Notes: generated from the letters alone by a model not told the origin. 64,000 bases of DNA from Apostichopus japonicus (GCF_037975245.1 NC_092562.1:17373521-17437520); one strand, 5' to 3'; shown: positions 38,394 through 53,000, counted from the stretch's first letter. Made by a program: numbers and translations.

Positions 38394-40587
38394 CCCCGTG
38401 TAGGCACTTGCTGTAAAAGATCGGCAAAAGACGTCATCACCCGGGGTTCGAACCAGGGATGCAAAAGAGAGTCTCGATCATCAGCTCGTACAGTGCGCCA
38501 AGCCATCGCGCCACTGTTTGGACTGAGATATTAGGTGGATTAACTAATACTTACAGCTCCCCGTGTAGGCACTTGCTGTAAAAGATCGGCAAAAGACGTC
38601 ATCACCCGGGGTTCGAACCAGGGATGCAAAAGAGAGTCTCGATCATCAGCTCGTACAGTGCGCCAAGCCATCGCGCCACTGTTTGGACTGAGATATTAGG
38701 TGGATTAACTAATACTTACAGCTCCCCGTGTAGGCACTTGCTGTAAAAGATCGGCAAAAGACGTCATCACCCGGGGTTCGAACCAGGGATGCAAAAGAGA
38801 GTCTCGATCATCAGCTCGTACAGTGCGCCAAGCCATCGCGCCACTGTTTGGACTGAGATATTAGGTGGATTAACTAATACTTACAGCTCCCCGTGTAGGC
38901 ACTTGCTGTAAAAGATCGGCAAAAGACGTCATCACCCGGGGTTCGAACCAGGGATGCAAAAGAGAGTCTCGATCATCAGCTCGTACAGTGCGCCAAGCCA
39001 TCGCGCCACTGTTTGGACTGAGATATTAGGTGGATTAACTAATACTTACAGCTCCCCGTGTAGGCACTTGCTGTAAAAGATCGGCAAAAGACGTCATCAC
39101 CCGGGGTTCGAACCAGGGATGCAAAAGAGAGTCTCGATCATCAGCTCGTACAGTGCGCCAAGCCATCGCGCCACTGTTTGGACTGAGATATTAGGTGGAT
39201 TAACTAATACTTACAGCTCCCCGTGTAGGCACTTGCTGTAAAAGATCGGCAAAAGACGTCATCACCCGGGGTTCGAACCAGGGATGCAAAAGAGAGTCTC
39301 GATCATCAGCTCGTACAGTGCGCCAAGCCATCGCGCCACTGTTTGGACTGAGATATTAGGTGGATTAACTAATACTTACAGCTCCCCGTGTAGGCACTTG
39401 CTGTAAAAGATCGGCAAAAGACGTCATCACCCGGGGTTCGAACCAGGGATGCAAAAGAGAGTCTCGATCATCAGCTCGTACAGTGCGCCAAGCCATCGCG
39501 CCACTGTTTGGACTGAGATATTAGGTGGATTAACTAATACTTACAGCTCCCCGTGTAGGCACTTGCTGTAAAAGATCGGCAAAAGACGTCATCACCCGGG
39601 GTTCGAACCAGGGATGCAAAAGAGAGTCTCGATCATCAGCTCGTACAGTGCGCCAAGCCATCGCGCCACTGTTTGGACTGAGATATTAGGTGGATTAACT
39701 AATACTTACAGCTCCCCGTGTAGGCACTTGCTGTAAAAGATCGGCAAAAGACGTCATCACCCGGGGTTCGAACCAGGGATGCAAAAGAGAGTCTCGATCA
39801 TCAGCTCGTACAGTGCGCCAAGCCATCGCGCCACTGTTTGGACTGAGATATTAGGTGGATTAACTAATACTTACAGCTCCCCGTGTAGGCACTTGCTGTA
39901 AAAGATCGGCAAAAGACGTCATCACCCGGGGTTCGAACCAGGGATGCAAAAGAGAGTCTCGATCATCAGCTCGTACAGTGCGCCAAGCCATCGCGCCACT
40001 GTTTGGACTGAGATATTAGGTGGATTAACTAATACTTACAGCTCCCCGTGTAGGCACTTGCTGTAAAAGATCGGCAAAAGACGTCATCACCCGGGGTTCG
40101 AACCAGGGATGCAAAAGAGAGTCTCGATCATCAGCTCGTACAGTGCGCCAAGCCATCGCGCCACTGTTTGGACTGAGATATTAGGTGGATTAACTAATAC
40201 TTACAGCTCCCCGTGTAGGCACTTGCTGTAAAAGATCGGCAAAAGACGTCATCACCCGGGGTTCGAACCAGGGATGCAAAAGAGAGTCTCGATCATCAGC
40301 TCGTACAGTGCGCCAAGCCATCGCGCCACTGTTTGGACTGAGATATTAGGTGGATTAACTAATACTTACAGCTCCCCGTGTAGGCACTTGCTGTAAAAGA
40401 TCGGCAAAAGACGTCATCACCCGGGGTTCGAACCAGGGATGCAAAAGAGAGTCTCGATCATCAGCTCGTACAGTGCGCCAAGCCATCGCGCCACTGTTTG
40501 GACTGAGATATTAGGTGGATTAACTAATACTTACAGCTCCCCGTGTAGGCACTTGCTGTAAAAGATCGGCAAAAGACGTCATCACCC

Positions 40588-40590
40588 GGG
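40588..40590. other. One-base deletion in the GGGG run (monomer 29-32)
   Basis: CCCGGGGTTCG is CCCGGGTTCG in this copy. The B box remains intact. On the minus strand the T-arm 3' side changes from CCCGG to CCGGG, which pairs throughout with CCTGG if a G-T wobble is allowed. The same change occurs 2,970 bases later. It is a homopolymer change, so sequencing error is possible. Confidence 0.9.
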
Positions 40591-42724
40591 TTCGAACCAG
40601 GGATGCAAAAGAGAGTCTCGATCATCAGCTCGTACAGTGCGCCAAGCCATCGCGCCACTGTTTGGACTGAGATATTAGGTGGATTAACTAATACTTACAG
40701 CTCCCCGTGTAGGCACTTGCTGTAAAAGATCGGCAAAAGACGTCATCACCCGGGGTTCGAACCAGGGATGCAAAAGAGAGTCTCGATCATCAGCTCGTAC
40801 AGTGCGCCAAGCCATCGCGCCACTGTTTGGACTGAGATATTAGGTGGATTAACTAATACTTACAGCTCCCCGTGTAGGCACTTGCTGTAAAAGATCGGCA
40901 AAAGACGTCATCACCCGGGGTTCGAACCAGGGATGCAAAAGAGAGTCTCGATCATCAGCTCGTACAGTGCGCCAAGCCATCGCGCCACTGTTTGGACTGA
41001 GATATTAGGTGGATTAACTAATACTTACAGCTCCCCGTGTAGGCACTTGCTGTAAAAGATCGGCAAAAGACGTCATCACCCGGGGTTCGAACCAGGGATG
41101 CAAAAGAGAGTCTCGATCATCAGCTCGTACAGTGCGCCAAGCCATCGCGCCACTGTTTGGACTGAGATATTAGGTGGATTAACTAATACTTACAGCTCCC
41201 CGTGTAGGCACTTGCTGTAAAAGATCGGCAAAAGACGTCATCACCCGGGGTTCGAACCAGGGATGCAAAAGAGAGTCTCGATCATCAGCTCGTACAGTGC
41301 GCCAAGCCATCGCGCCACTGTTTGGACTGAGATATTAGGTGGATTAACTAATACTTACAGCTCCCCGTGTAGGCACTTGCTGTAAAAGATCGGCAAAAGA
41401 CGTCATCACCCGGGGTTCGAACCAGGGATGCAAAAGAGAGTCTCGATCATCAGCTCGTACAGTGCGCCAAGCCATCGCGCCACTGTTTGGACTGAGATAT
41501 TAGGTGGATTAACTAATACTTACAGCTCCCCGTGTAGGCACTTGCTGTAAAAGATCGGCAAAAGACGTCATCACCCGGGGTTCGAACCAGGGATGCAAAA
41601 GAGAGTCTCGATCATCAGCTCGTACAGTGCGCCAAGCCATCGCGCCACTGTTTGGACTGAGATATTAGGTGGATTAACTAATACTTACAGCTCCCCGTGT
41701 AGGCACTTGCTGTAAAAGATCGGCAAAAGACGTCATCACCCGGGGTTCGAACCAGGGATGCAAAAGAGAGTCTCGATCATCAGCTCGTACAGTGCGCCAA
41801 GCCATCGCGCCACTGTTTGGACTGAGATATTAGGTGGATTAACTAATACTTACAGCTCCCCGTGTAGGCACTTGCTGTAAAAGATCGGCAAAAGACGTCA
41901 TCACCCGGGGTTCGAACCAGGGATGCAAAAGAGAGTCTCGATCATCAGCTCGTACAGTGCGCCAAGCCATCGCGCCACTGTTTGGACTGAGATATTAGGT
42001 GGATTAACTAATACTTACAGCTCCCCGTGTAGGCACTTGCTGTAAAAGATCGGCAAAAGACGTCATCACCCGGGGTTCGAACCAGGGATGCAAAAGAGAG
42101 TCTCGATCATCAGCTCGTACAGTGCGCCAAGCCATCGCGCCACTGTTTGGACTGAGATATTAGGTGGATTAACTAATACTTACAGCTCCCCGTGTAGGCA
42201 CTTGCTGTAAAAGATCGGCAAAAGACGTCATCACCCGGGGTTCGAACCAGGGATGCAAAAGAGAGTCTCGATCATCAGCTCGTACAGTGCGCCAAGCCAT
42301 CGCGCCACTGTTTGGACTGAGATATTAGGTGGATTAACTAATACTTACAGCTCCCCGTGTAGGCACTTGCTGTAAAAGATCGGCAAAAGACGTCATCACC
42401 CGGGGTTCGAACCAGGGATGCAAAAGAGAGTCTCGATCATCAGCTCGTACAGTGCGCCAAGCCATCGCGCCACTGTTTGGACTGAGATATTAGGTGGATT
42501 AACTAATACTTACAGCTCCCCGTGTAGGCACTTGCTGTAAAAGATCGGCAAAAGACGTCATCACCCGGGGTTCGAACCAGGGATGCAAAAGAGAGTCTCG
42601 ATCATCAGCTCGTACAGTGCGCCAAGCCATCGCGCCACTGTTTGGACTGAGATATTAGGTGGATTAACTAATACTTACAGCTCCCCGTGTAGGCACTTGC
42701 TGTAAAAGATCGGCAAAAGACGTC

Positions 42725-42726
42725 AA
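42725..42726. other. One-base insertion (A) at monomer position 22
   Basis: GACGTCATCACC reads GACGTCAATCACC. The CRE-like GACGTCA and the B box are kept, but the distance between them grows by one base. It lies in the indel-rich stretch 40588-44047. Confidence 0.9.
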
Positions 42727-43557
42727 TCACCCGGGGTTCGAACCAGGGATGCAAAAGAGAGTCTCGATCATCAGCTCGTACAGTGCGCCAAGCCATCGCG
42801 CCACTGTTTGGACTGAGATATTAGGTGGATTAACTAATACTTACAGCTCCCCGTGTAGGCACTTGCTGTAAAAGATCGGCAAAAGACGTCATCACCCGGG
42901 GTTCGAACCAGGGATGCAAAAGAGAGTCTCGATCATCAGCTCGTACAGTGCGCCAAGCCATCGCGCCACTGTTTGGACTGAGATATTAGGTGGATTAACT
43001 AATACTTACAGCTCCCCGTGTAGGCACTTGCTGTAAAAGATCGGCAAAAGACGTCATCACCCGGGGTTCGAACCAGGGATGCAAAAGAGAGTCTCGATCA
43101 TCAGCTCGTACAGTGCGCCAAGCCATCGCGCCACTGTTTGGACTGAGATATTAGGTGGATTAACTAATACTTACAGCTCCCCGTGTAGGCACTTGCTGTA
43201 AAAGATCGGCAAAAGACGTCATCACCCGGGGTTCGAACCAGGGATGCAAAAGAGAGTCTCGATCATCAGCTCGTACAGTGCGCCAAGCCATCGCGCCACT
43301 GTTTGGACTGAGATATTAGGTGGATTAACTAATACTTACAGCTCCCCGTGTAGGCACTTGCTGTAAAAGATCGGCAAAAGACGTCATCACCCGGGGTTCG
43401 AACCAGGGATGCAAAAGAGAGTCTCGATCATCAGCTCGTACAGTGCGCCAAGCCATCGCGCCACTGTTTGGACTGAGATATTAGGTGGATTAACTAATAC
43501 TTACAGCTCCCCGTGTAGGCACTTGCTGTAAAAGATCGGCAAAAGACGTCATCACCC

Positions 43558-43560
43558 GGG
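43558..43560. other. Second one-base deletion in the GGGG run (monomer 29-32)
   Basis: The change is identical to that at 40588-40590, exactly 18 monomers (2,970 bases) downstream. The B box is intact. Either the same slip occurred twice at a short G run, or the two copies are related by a local duplication or conversion. Confidence 0.9.
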
Positions 43561-44045
43561 TTCGAACCAGGGATGCAAAAGAGAGTCTCGATCATCAGCT
43601 CGTACAGTGCGCCAAGCCATCGCGCCACTGTTTGGACTGAGATATTAGGTGGATTAACTAATACTTACAGCTCCCCGTGTAGGCACTTGCTGTAAAAGAT
43701 CGGCAAAAGACGTCATCACCCGGGGTTCGAACCAGGGATGCAAAAGAGAGTCTCGATCATCAGCTCGTACAGTGCGCCAAGCCATCGCGCCACTGTTTGG
43801 ACTGAGATATTAGGTGGATTAACTAATACTTACAGCTCCCCGTGTAGGCACTTGCTGTAAAAGATCGGCAAAAGACGTCATCACCCGGGGTTCGAACCAG
43901 GGATGCAAAAGAGAGTCTCGATCATCAGCTCGTACAGTGCGCCAAGCCATCGCGCCACTGTTTGGACTGAGATATTAGGTGGATTAACTAATACTTACAG
44001 CTCCCCGTGTAGGCACTTGCTGTAAAAGATCGGCAAAAGACGTCA

Positions 44046-44047
44046 TA
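44046..44047. other. One-base deletion (C) at monomer position 24
   Basis: GTCATCACCC reads GTCATACCC. It is the last of the four indels in the cluster. After it, phase is exact to the window end, about 121 copies. Confidence 0.9.
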
Positions 44048-47000
44048 CCCGGGGTTCGAACCAGGGATGCAAAAGAGAGTCTCGATCATCAGCTCGTACA
44101 GTGCGCCAAGCCATCGCGCCACTGTTTGGACTGAGATATTAGGTGGATTAACTAATACTTACAGCTCCCCGTGTAGGCACTTGCTGTAAAAGATCGGCAA
44201 AAGACGTCATCACCCGGGGTTCGAACCAGGGATGCAAAAGAGAGTCTCGATCATCAGCTCGTACAGTGCGCCAAGCCATCGCGCCACTGTTTGGACTGAG
44301 ATATTAGGTGGATTAACTAATACTTACAGCTCCCCGTGTAGGCACTTGCTGTAAAAGATCGGCAAAAGACGTCATCACCCGGGGTTCGAACCAGGGATGC
44401 AAAAGAGAGTCTCGATCATCAGCTCGTACAGTGCGCCAAGCCATCGCGCCACTGTTTGGACTGAGATATTAGGTGGATTAACTAATACTTACAGCTCCCC
44501 GTGTAGGCACTTGCTGTAAAAGATCGGCAAAAGACGTCATCACCCGGGGTTCGAACCAGGGATGCAAAAGAGAGTCTCGATCATCAGCTCGTACAGTGCG
44601 CCAAGCCATCGCGCCACTGTTTGGACTGAGATATTAGGTGGATTAACTAATACTTACAGCTCCCCGTGTAGGCACTTGCTGTAAAAGATCGGCAAAAGAC
44701 GTCATCACCCGGGGTTCGAACCAGGGATGCAAAAGAGAGTCTCGATCATCAGCTCGTACAGTGCGCCAAGCCATCGCGCCACTGTTTGGACTGAGATATT
44801 AGGTGGATTAACTAATACTTACAGCTCCCCGTGTAGGCACTTGCTGTAAAAGATCGGCAAAAGACGTCATCACCCGGGGTTCGAACCAGGGATGCAAAAG
44901 AGAGTCTCGATCATCAGCTCGTACAGTGCGCCAAGCCATCGCGCCACTGTTTGGACTGAGATATTAGGTGGATTAACTAATACTTACAGCTCCCCGTGTA
45001 GGCACTTGCTGTAAAAGATCGGCAAAAGACGTCATCACCCGGGGTTCGAACCAGGGATGCAAAAGAGAGTCTCGATCATCAGCTCGTACAGTGCGCCAAG
45101 CCATCGCGCCACTGTTTGGACTGAGATATTAGGTGGATTAACTAATACTTACAGCTCCCCGTGTAGGCACTTGCTGTAAAAGATCGGCAAAAGACGTCAT
45201 CACCCGGGGTTCGAACCAGGGATGCAAAAGAGAGTCTCGATCATCAGCTCGTACAGTGCGCCAAGCCATCGCGCCACTGTTTGGACTGAGATATTAGGTG
45301 GATTAACTAATACTTACAGCTCCCCGTGTAGGCACTTGCTGTAAAAGATCGGCAAAAGACGTCATCACCCGGGGTTCGAACCAGGGATGCAAAAGAGAGT
45401 CTCGATCATCAGCTCGTACAGTGCGCCAAGCCATCGCGCCACTGTTTGGACTGAGATATTAGGTGGATTAACTAATACTTACAGCTCCCCGTGTAGGCAC
45501 TTGCTGTAAAAGATCGGCAAAAGACGTCATCACCCGGGGTTCGAACCAGGGATGCAAAAGAGAGTCTCGATCATCAGCTCGTACAGTGCGCCAAGCCATC
45601 GCGCCACTGTTTGGACTGAGATATTAGGTGGATTAACTAATACTTACAGCTCCCCGTGTAGGCACTTGCTGTAAAAGATCGGCAAAAGACGTCATCACCC
45701 GGGGTTCGAACCAGGGATGCAAAAGAGAGTCTCGATCATCAGCTCGTACAGTGCGCCAAGCCATCGCGCCACTGTTTGGACTGAGATATTAGGTGGATTA
45801 ACTAATACTTACAGCTCCCCGTGTAGGCACTTGCTGTAAAAGATCGGCAAAAGACGTCATCACCCGGGGTTCGAACCAGGGATGCAAAAGAGAGTCTCGA
45901 TCATCAGCTCGTACAGTGCGCCAAGCCATCGCGCCACTGTTTGGACTGAGATATTAGGTGGATTAACTAATACTTACAGCTCCCCGTGTAGGCACTTGCT
46001 GTAAAAGATCGGCAAAAGACGTCATCACCCGGGGTTCGAACCAGGGATGCAAAAGAGAGTCTCGATCATCAGCTCGTACAGTGCGCCAAGCCATCGCGCC
46101 ACTGTTTGGACTGAGATATTAGGTGGATTAACTAATACTTACAGCTCCCCGTGTAGGCACTTGCTGTAAAAGATCGGCAAAAGACGTCATCACCCGGGGT
46201 TCGAACCAGGGATGCAAAAGAGAGTCTCGATCATCAGCTCGTACAGTGCGCCAAGCCATCGCGCCACTGTTTGGACTGAGATATTAGGTGGATTAACTAA
46301 TACTTACAGCTCCCCGTGTAGGCACTTGCTGTAAAAGATCGGCAAAAGACGTCATCACCCGGGGTTCGAACCAGGGATGCAAAAGAGAGTCTCGATCATC
46401 AGCTCGTACAGTGCGCCAAGCCATCGCGCCACTGTTTGGACTGAGATATTAGGTGGATTAACTAATACTTACAGCTCCCCGTGTAGGCACTTGCTGTAAA
46501 AGATCGGCAAAAGACGTCATCACCCGGGGTTCGAACCAGGGATGCAAAAGAGAGTCTCGATCATCAGCTCGTACAGTGCGCCAAGCCATCGCGCCACTGT
46601 TTGGACTGAGATATTAGGTGGATTAACTAATACTTACAGCTCCCCGTGTAGGCACTTGCTGTAAAAGATCGGCAAAAGACGTCATCACCCGGGGTTCGAA
46701 CCAGGGATGCAAAAGAGAGTCTCGATCATCAGCTCGTACAGTGCGCCAAGCCATCGCGCCACTGTTTGGACTGAGATATTAGGTGGATTAACTAATACTT
46801 ACAGCTCCCCGTGTAGGCACTTGCTGTAAAAGATCGGCAAAAGACGTCATCACCCGGGGTTCGAACCAGGGATGCAAAAGAGAGTCTCGATCATCAGCTC
46901 GTACAGTGCGCCAAGCCATCGCGCCACTGTTTGGACTGAGATATTAGGTGGATTAACTAATACTTACAGCTCCCCGTGTAGGCACTTGCTGTAAAAGATC

Positions 47001-50000
47001 GGCAAAAGACGTCATCACCCGGGGTTCGAACCAGGGATGCAAAAGAGAGTCTCGATCATCAGCTCGTACAGTGCGCCAAGCCATCGCGCCACTGTTTGGA
47101 CTGAGATATTAGGTGGATTAACTAATACTTACAGCTCCCCGTGTAGGCACTTGCTGTAAAAGATCGGCAAAAGACGTCATCACCCGGGGTTCGAACCAGG
47201 GATGCAAAAGAGAGTCTCGATCATCAGCTCGTACAGTGCGCCAAGCCATCGCGCCACTGTTTGGACTGAGATATTAGGTGGATTAACTAATACTTACAGC
47301 TCCCCGTGTAGGCACTTGCTGTAAAAGATCGGCAAAAGACGTCATCACCCGGGGTTCGAACCAGGGATGCAAAAGAGAGTCTCGATCATCAGCTCGTACA
47401 GTGCGCCAAGCCATCGCGCCACTGTTTGGACTGAGATATTAGGTGGATTAACTAATACTTACAGCTCCCCGTGTAGGCACTTGCTGTAAAAGATCGGCAA
47501 AAGACGTCATCACCCGGGGTTCGAACCAGGGATGCAAAAGAGAGTCTCGATCATCAGCTCGTACAGTGCGCCAAGCCATCGCGCCACTGTTTGGACTGAG
47601 ATATTAGGTGGATTAACTAATACTTACAGCTCCCCGTGTAGGCACTTGCTGTAAAAGATCGGCAAAAGACGTCATCACCCGGGGTTCGAACCAGGGATGC
47701 AAAAGAGAGTCTCGATCATCAGCTCGTACAGTGCGCCAAGCCATCGCGCCACTGTTTGGACTGAGATATTAGGTGGATTAACTAATACTTACAGCTCCCC
47801 GTGTAGGCACTTGCTGTAAAAGATCGGCAAAAGACGTCATCACCCGGGGTTCGAACCAGGGATGCAAAAGAGAGTCTCGATCATCAGCTCGTACAGTGCG
47901 CCAAGCCATCGCGCCACTGTTTGGACTGAGATATTAGGTGGATTAACTAATACTTACAGCTCCCCGTGTAGGCACTTGCTGTAAAAGATCGGCAAAAGAC
48001 GTCATCACCCGGGGTTCGAACCAGGGATGCAAAAGAGAGTCTCGATCATCAGCTCGTACAGTGCGCCAAGCCATCGCGCCACTGTTTGGACTGAGATATT
48101 AGGTGGATTAACTAATACTTACAGCTCCCCGTGTAGGCACTTGCTGTAAAAGATCGGCAAAAGACGTCATCACCCGGGGTTCGAACCAGGGATGCAAAAG
48201 AGAGTCTCGATCATCAGCTCGTACAGTGCGCCAAGCCATCGCGCCACTGTTTGGACTGAGATATTAGGTGGATTAACTAATACTTACAGCTCCCCGTGTA
48301 GGCACTTGCTGTAAAAGATCGGCAAAAGACGTCATCACCCGGGGTTCGAACCAGGGATGCAAAAGAGAGTCTCGATCATCAGCTCGTACAGTGCGCCAAG
48401 CCATCGCGCCACTGTTTGGACTGAGATATTAGGTGGATTAACTAATACTTACAGCTCCCCGTGTAGGCACTTGCTGTAAAAGATCGGCAAAAGACGTCAT
48501 CACCCGGGGTTCGAACCAGGGATGCAAAAGAGAGTCTCGATCATCAGCTCGTACAGTGCGCCAAGCCATCGCGCCACTGTTTGGACTGAGATATTAGGTG
48601 GATTAACTAATACTTACAGCTCCCCGTGTAGGCACTTGCTGTAAAAGATCGGCAAAAGACGTCATCACCCGGGGTTCGAACCAGGGATGCAAAAGAGAGT
48701 CTCGATCATCAGCTCGTACAGTGCGCCAAGCCATCGCGCCACTGTTTGGACTGAGATATTAGGTGGATTAACTAATACTTACAGCTCCCCGTGTAGGCAC
48801 TTGCTGTAAAAGATCGGCAAAAGACGTCATCACCCGGGGTTCGAACCAGGGATGCAAAAGAGAGTCTCGATCATCAGCTCGTACAGTGCGCCAAGCCATC
48901 GCGCCACTGTTTGGACTGAGATATTAGGTGGATTAACTAATACTTACAGCTCCCCGTGTAGGCACTTGCTGTAAAAGATCGGCAAAAGACGTCATCACCC
49001 GGGGTTCGAACCAGGGATGCAAAAGAGAGTCTCGATCATCAGCTCGTACAGTGCGCCAAGCCATCGCGCCACTGTTTGGACTGAGATATTAGGTGGATTA
49101 ACTAATACTTACAGCTCCCCGTGTAGGCACTTGCTGTAAAAGATCGGCAAAAGACGTCATCACCCGGGGTTCGAACCAGGGATGCAAAAGAGAGTCTCGA
49201 TCATCAGCTCGTACAGTGCGCCAAGCCATCGCGCCACTGTTTGGACTGAGATATTAGGTGGATTAACTAATACTTACAGCTCCCCGTGTAGGCACTTGCT
49301 GTAAAAGATCGGCAAAAGACGTCATCACCCGGGGTTCGAACCAGGGATGCAAAAGAGAGTCTCGATCATCAGCTCGTACAGTGCGCCAAGCCATCGCGCC
49401 ACTGTTTGGACTGAGATATTAGGTGGATTAACTAATACTTACAGCTCCCCGTGTAGGCACTTGCTGTAAAAGATCGGCAAAAGACGTCATCACCCGGGGT
49501 TCGAACCAGGGATGCAAAAGAGAGTCTCGATCATCAGCTCGTACAGTGCGCCAAGCCATCGCGCCACTGTTTGGACTGAGATATTAGGTGGATTAACTAA
49601 TACTTACAGCTCCCCGTGTAGGCACTTGCTGTAAAAGATCGGCAAAAGACGTCATCACCCGGGGTTCGAACCAGGGATGCAAAAGAGAGTCTCGATCATC
49701 AGCTCGTACAGTGCGCCAAGCCATCGCGCCACTGTTTGGACTGAGATATTAGGTGGATTAACTAATACTTACAGCTCCCCGTGTAGGCACTTGCTGTAAA
49801 AGATCGGCAAAAGACGTCATCACCCGGGGTTCGAACCAGGGATGCAAAAGAGAGTCTCGATCATCAGCTCGTACAGTGCGCCAAGCCATCGCGCCACTGT
49901 TTGGACTGAGATATTAGGTGGATTAACTAATACTTACAGCTCCCCGTGTAGGCACTTGCTGTAAAAGATCGGCAAAAGACGTCATCACCCGGGGTTCGAA

Positions 50001-53000
50001 CCAGGGATGCAAAAGAGAGTCTCGATCATCAGCTCGTACAGTGCGCCAAGCCATCGCGCCACTGTTTGGACTGAGATATTAGGTGGATTAACTAATACTT
50101 ACAGCTCCCCGTGTAGGCACTTGCTGTAAAAGATCGGCAAAAGACGTCATCACCCGGGGTTCGAACCAGGGATGCAAAAGAGAGTCTCGATCATCAGCTC
50201 GTACAGTGCGCCAAGCCATCGCGCCACTGTTTGGACTGAGATATTAGGTGGATTAACTAATACTTACAGCTCCCCGTGTAGGCACTTGCTGTAAAAGATC
50301 GGCAAAAGACGTCATCACCCGGGGTTCGAACCAGGGATGCAAAAGAGAGTCTCGATCATCAGCTCGTACAGTGCGCCAAGCCATCGCGCCACTGTTTGGA
50401 CTGAGATATTAGGTGGATTAACTAATACTTACAGCTCCCCGTGTAGGCACTTGCTGTAAAAGATCGGCAAAAGACGTCATCACCCGGGGTTCGAACCAGG
50501 GATGCAAAAGAGAGTCTCGATCATCAGCTCGTACAGTGCGCCAAGCCATCGCGCCACTGTTTGGACTGAGATATTAGGTGGATTAACTAATACTTACAGC
50601 TCCCCGTGTAGGCACTTGCTGTAAAAGATCGGCAAAAGACGTCATCACCCGGGGTTCGAACCAGGGATGCAAAAGAGAGTCTCGATCATCAGCTCGTACA
50701 GTGCGCCAAGCCATCGCGCCACTGTTTGGACTGAGATATTAGGTGGATTAACTAATACTTACAGCTCCCCGTGTAGGCACTTGCTGTAAAAGATCGGCAA
50801 AAGACGTCATCACCCGGGGTTCGAACCAGGGATGCAAAAGAGAGTCTCGATCATCAGCTCGTACAGTGCGCCAAGCCATCGCGCCACTGTTTGGACTGAG
50901 ATATTAGGTGGATTAACTAATACTTACAGCTCCCCGTGTAGGCACTTGCTGTAAAAGATCGGCAAAAGACGTCATCACCCGGGGTTCGAACCAGGGATGC
51001 AAAAGAGAGTCTCGATCATCAGCTCGTACAGTGCGCCAAGCCATCGCGCCACTGTTTGGACTGAGATATTAGGTGGATTAACTAATACTTACAGCTCCCC
51101 GTGTAGGCACTTGCTGTAAAAGATCGGCAAAAGACGTCATCACCCGGGGTTCGAACCAGGGATGCAAAAGAGAGTCTCGATCATCAGCTCGTACAGTGCG
51201 CCAAGCCATCGCGCCACTGTTTGGACTGAGATATTAGGTGGATTAACTAATACTTACAGCTCCCCGTGTAGGCACTTGCTGTAAAAGATCGGCAAAAGAC
51301 GTCATCACCCGGGGTTCGAACCAGGGATGCAAAAGAGAGTCTCGATCATCAGCTCGTACAGTGCGCCAAGCCATCGCGCCACTGTTTGGACTGAGATATT
51401 AGGTGGATTAACTAATACTTACAGCTCCCCGTGTAGGCACTTGCTGTAAAAGATCGGCAAAAGACGTCATCACCCGGGGTTCGAACCAGGGATGCAAAAG
51501 AGAGTCTCGATCATCAGCTCGTACAGTGCGCCAAGCCATCGCGCCACTGTTTGGACTGAGATATTAGGTGGATTAACTAATACTTACAGCTCCCCGTGTA
51601 GGCACTTGCTGTAAAAGATCGGCAAAAGACGTCATCACCCGGGGTTCGAACCAGGGATGCAAAAGAGAGTCTCGATCATCAGCTCGTACAGTGCGCCAAG
51701 CCATCGCGCCACTGTTTGGACTGAGATATTAGGTGGATTAACTAATACTTACAGCTCCCCGTGTAGGCACTTGCTGTAAAAGATCGGCAAAAGACGTCAT
51801 CACCCGGGGTTCGAACCAGGGATGCAAAAGAGAGTCTCGATCATCAGCTCGTACAGTGCGCCAAGCCATCGCGCCACTGTTTGGACTGAGATATTAGGTG
51901 GATTAACTAATACTTACAGCTCCCCGTGTAGGCACTTGCTGTAAAAGATCGGCAAAAGACGTCATCACCCGGGGTTCGAACCAGGGATGCAAAAGAGAGT
52001 CTCGATCATCAGCTCGTACAGTGCGCCAAGCCATCGCGCCACTGTTTGGACTGAGATATTAGGTGGATTAACTAATACTTACAGCTCCCCGTGTAGGCAC
52101 TTGCTGTAAAAGATCGGCAAAAGACGTCATCACCCGGGGTTCGAACCAGGGATGCAAAAGAGAGTCTCGATCATCAGCTCGTACAGTGCGCCAAGCCATC
52201 GCGCCACTGTTTGGACTGAGATATTAGGTGGATTAACTAATACTTACAGCTCCCCGTGTAGGCACTTGCTGTAAAAGATCGGCAAAAGACGTCATCACCC
52301 GGGGTTCGAACCAGGGATGCAAAAGAGAGTCTCGATCATCAGCTCGTACAGTGCGCCAAGCCATCGCGCCACTGTTTGGACTGAGATATTAGGTGGATTA
52401 ACTAATACTTACAGCTCCCCGTGTAGGCACTTGCTGTAAAAGATCGGCAAAAGACGTCATCACCCGGGGTTCGAACCAGGGATGCAAAAGAGAGTCTCGA
52501 TCATCAGCTCGTACAGTGCGCCAAGCCATCGCGCCACTGTTTGGACTGAGATATTAGGTGGATTAACTAATACTTACAGCTCCCCGTGTAGGCACTTGCT
52601 GTAAAAGATCGGCAAAAGACGTCATCACCCGGGGTTCGAACCAGGGATGCAAAAGAGAGTCTCGATCATCAGCTCGTACAGTGCGCCAAGCCATCGCGCC
52701 ACTGTTTGGACTGAGATATTAGGTGGATTAACTAATACTTACAGCTCCCCGTGTAGGCACTTGCTGTAAAAGATCGGCAAAAGACGTCATCACCCGGGGT
52801 TCGAACCAGGGATGCAAAAGAGAGTCTCGATCATCAGCTCGTACAGTGCGCCAAGCCATCGCGCCACTGTTTGGACTGAGATATTAGGTGGATTAACTAA
52901 TACTTACAGCTCCCCGTGTAGGCACTTGCTGTAAAAGATCGGCAAAAGACGTCATCACCCGGGGTTCGAACCAGGGATGCAAAAGAGAGTCTCGATCATC

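Noticed and set aside
38212-38506. Minus-strand frames of 71 and 78 codons around the second gap
   Set aside because: They run through the N placeholder; the same sequence is closed by stops elsewhere in the array.
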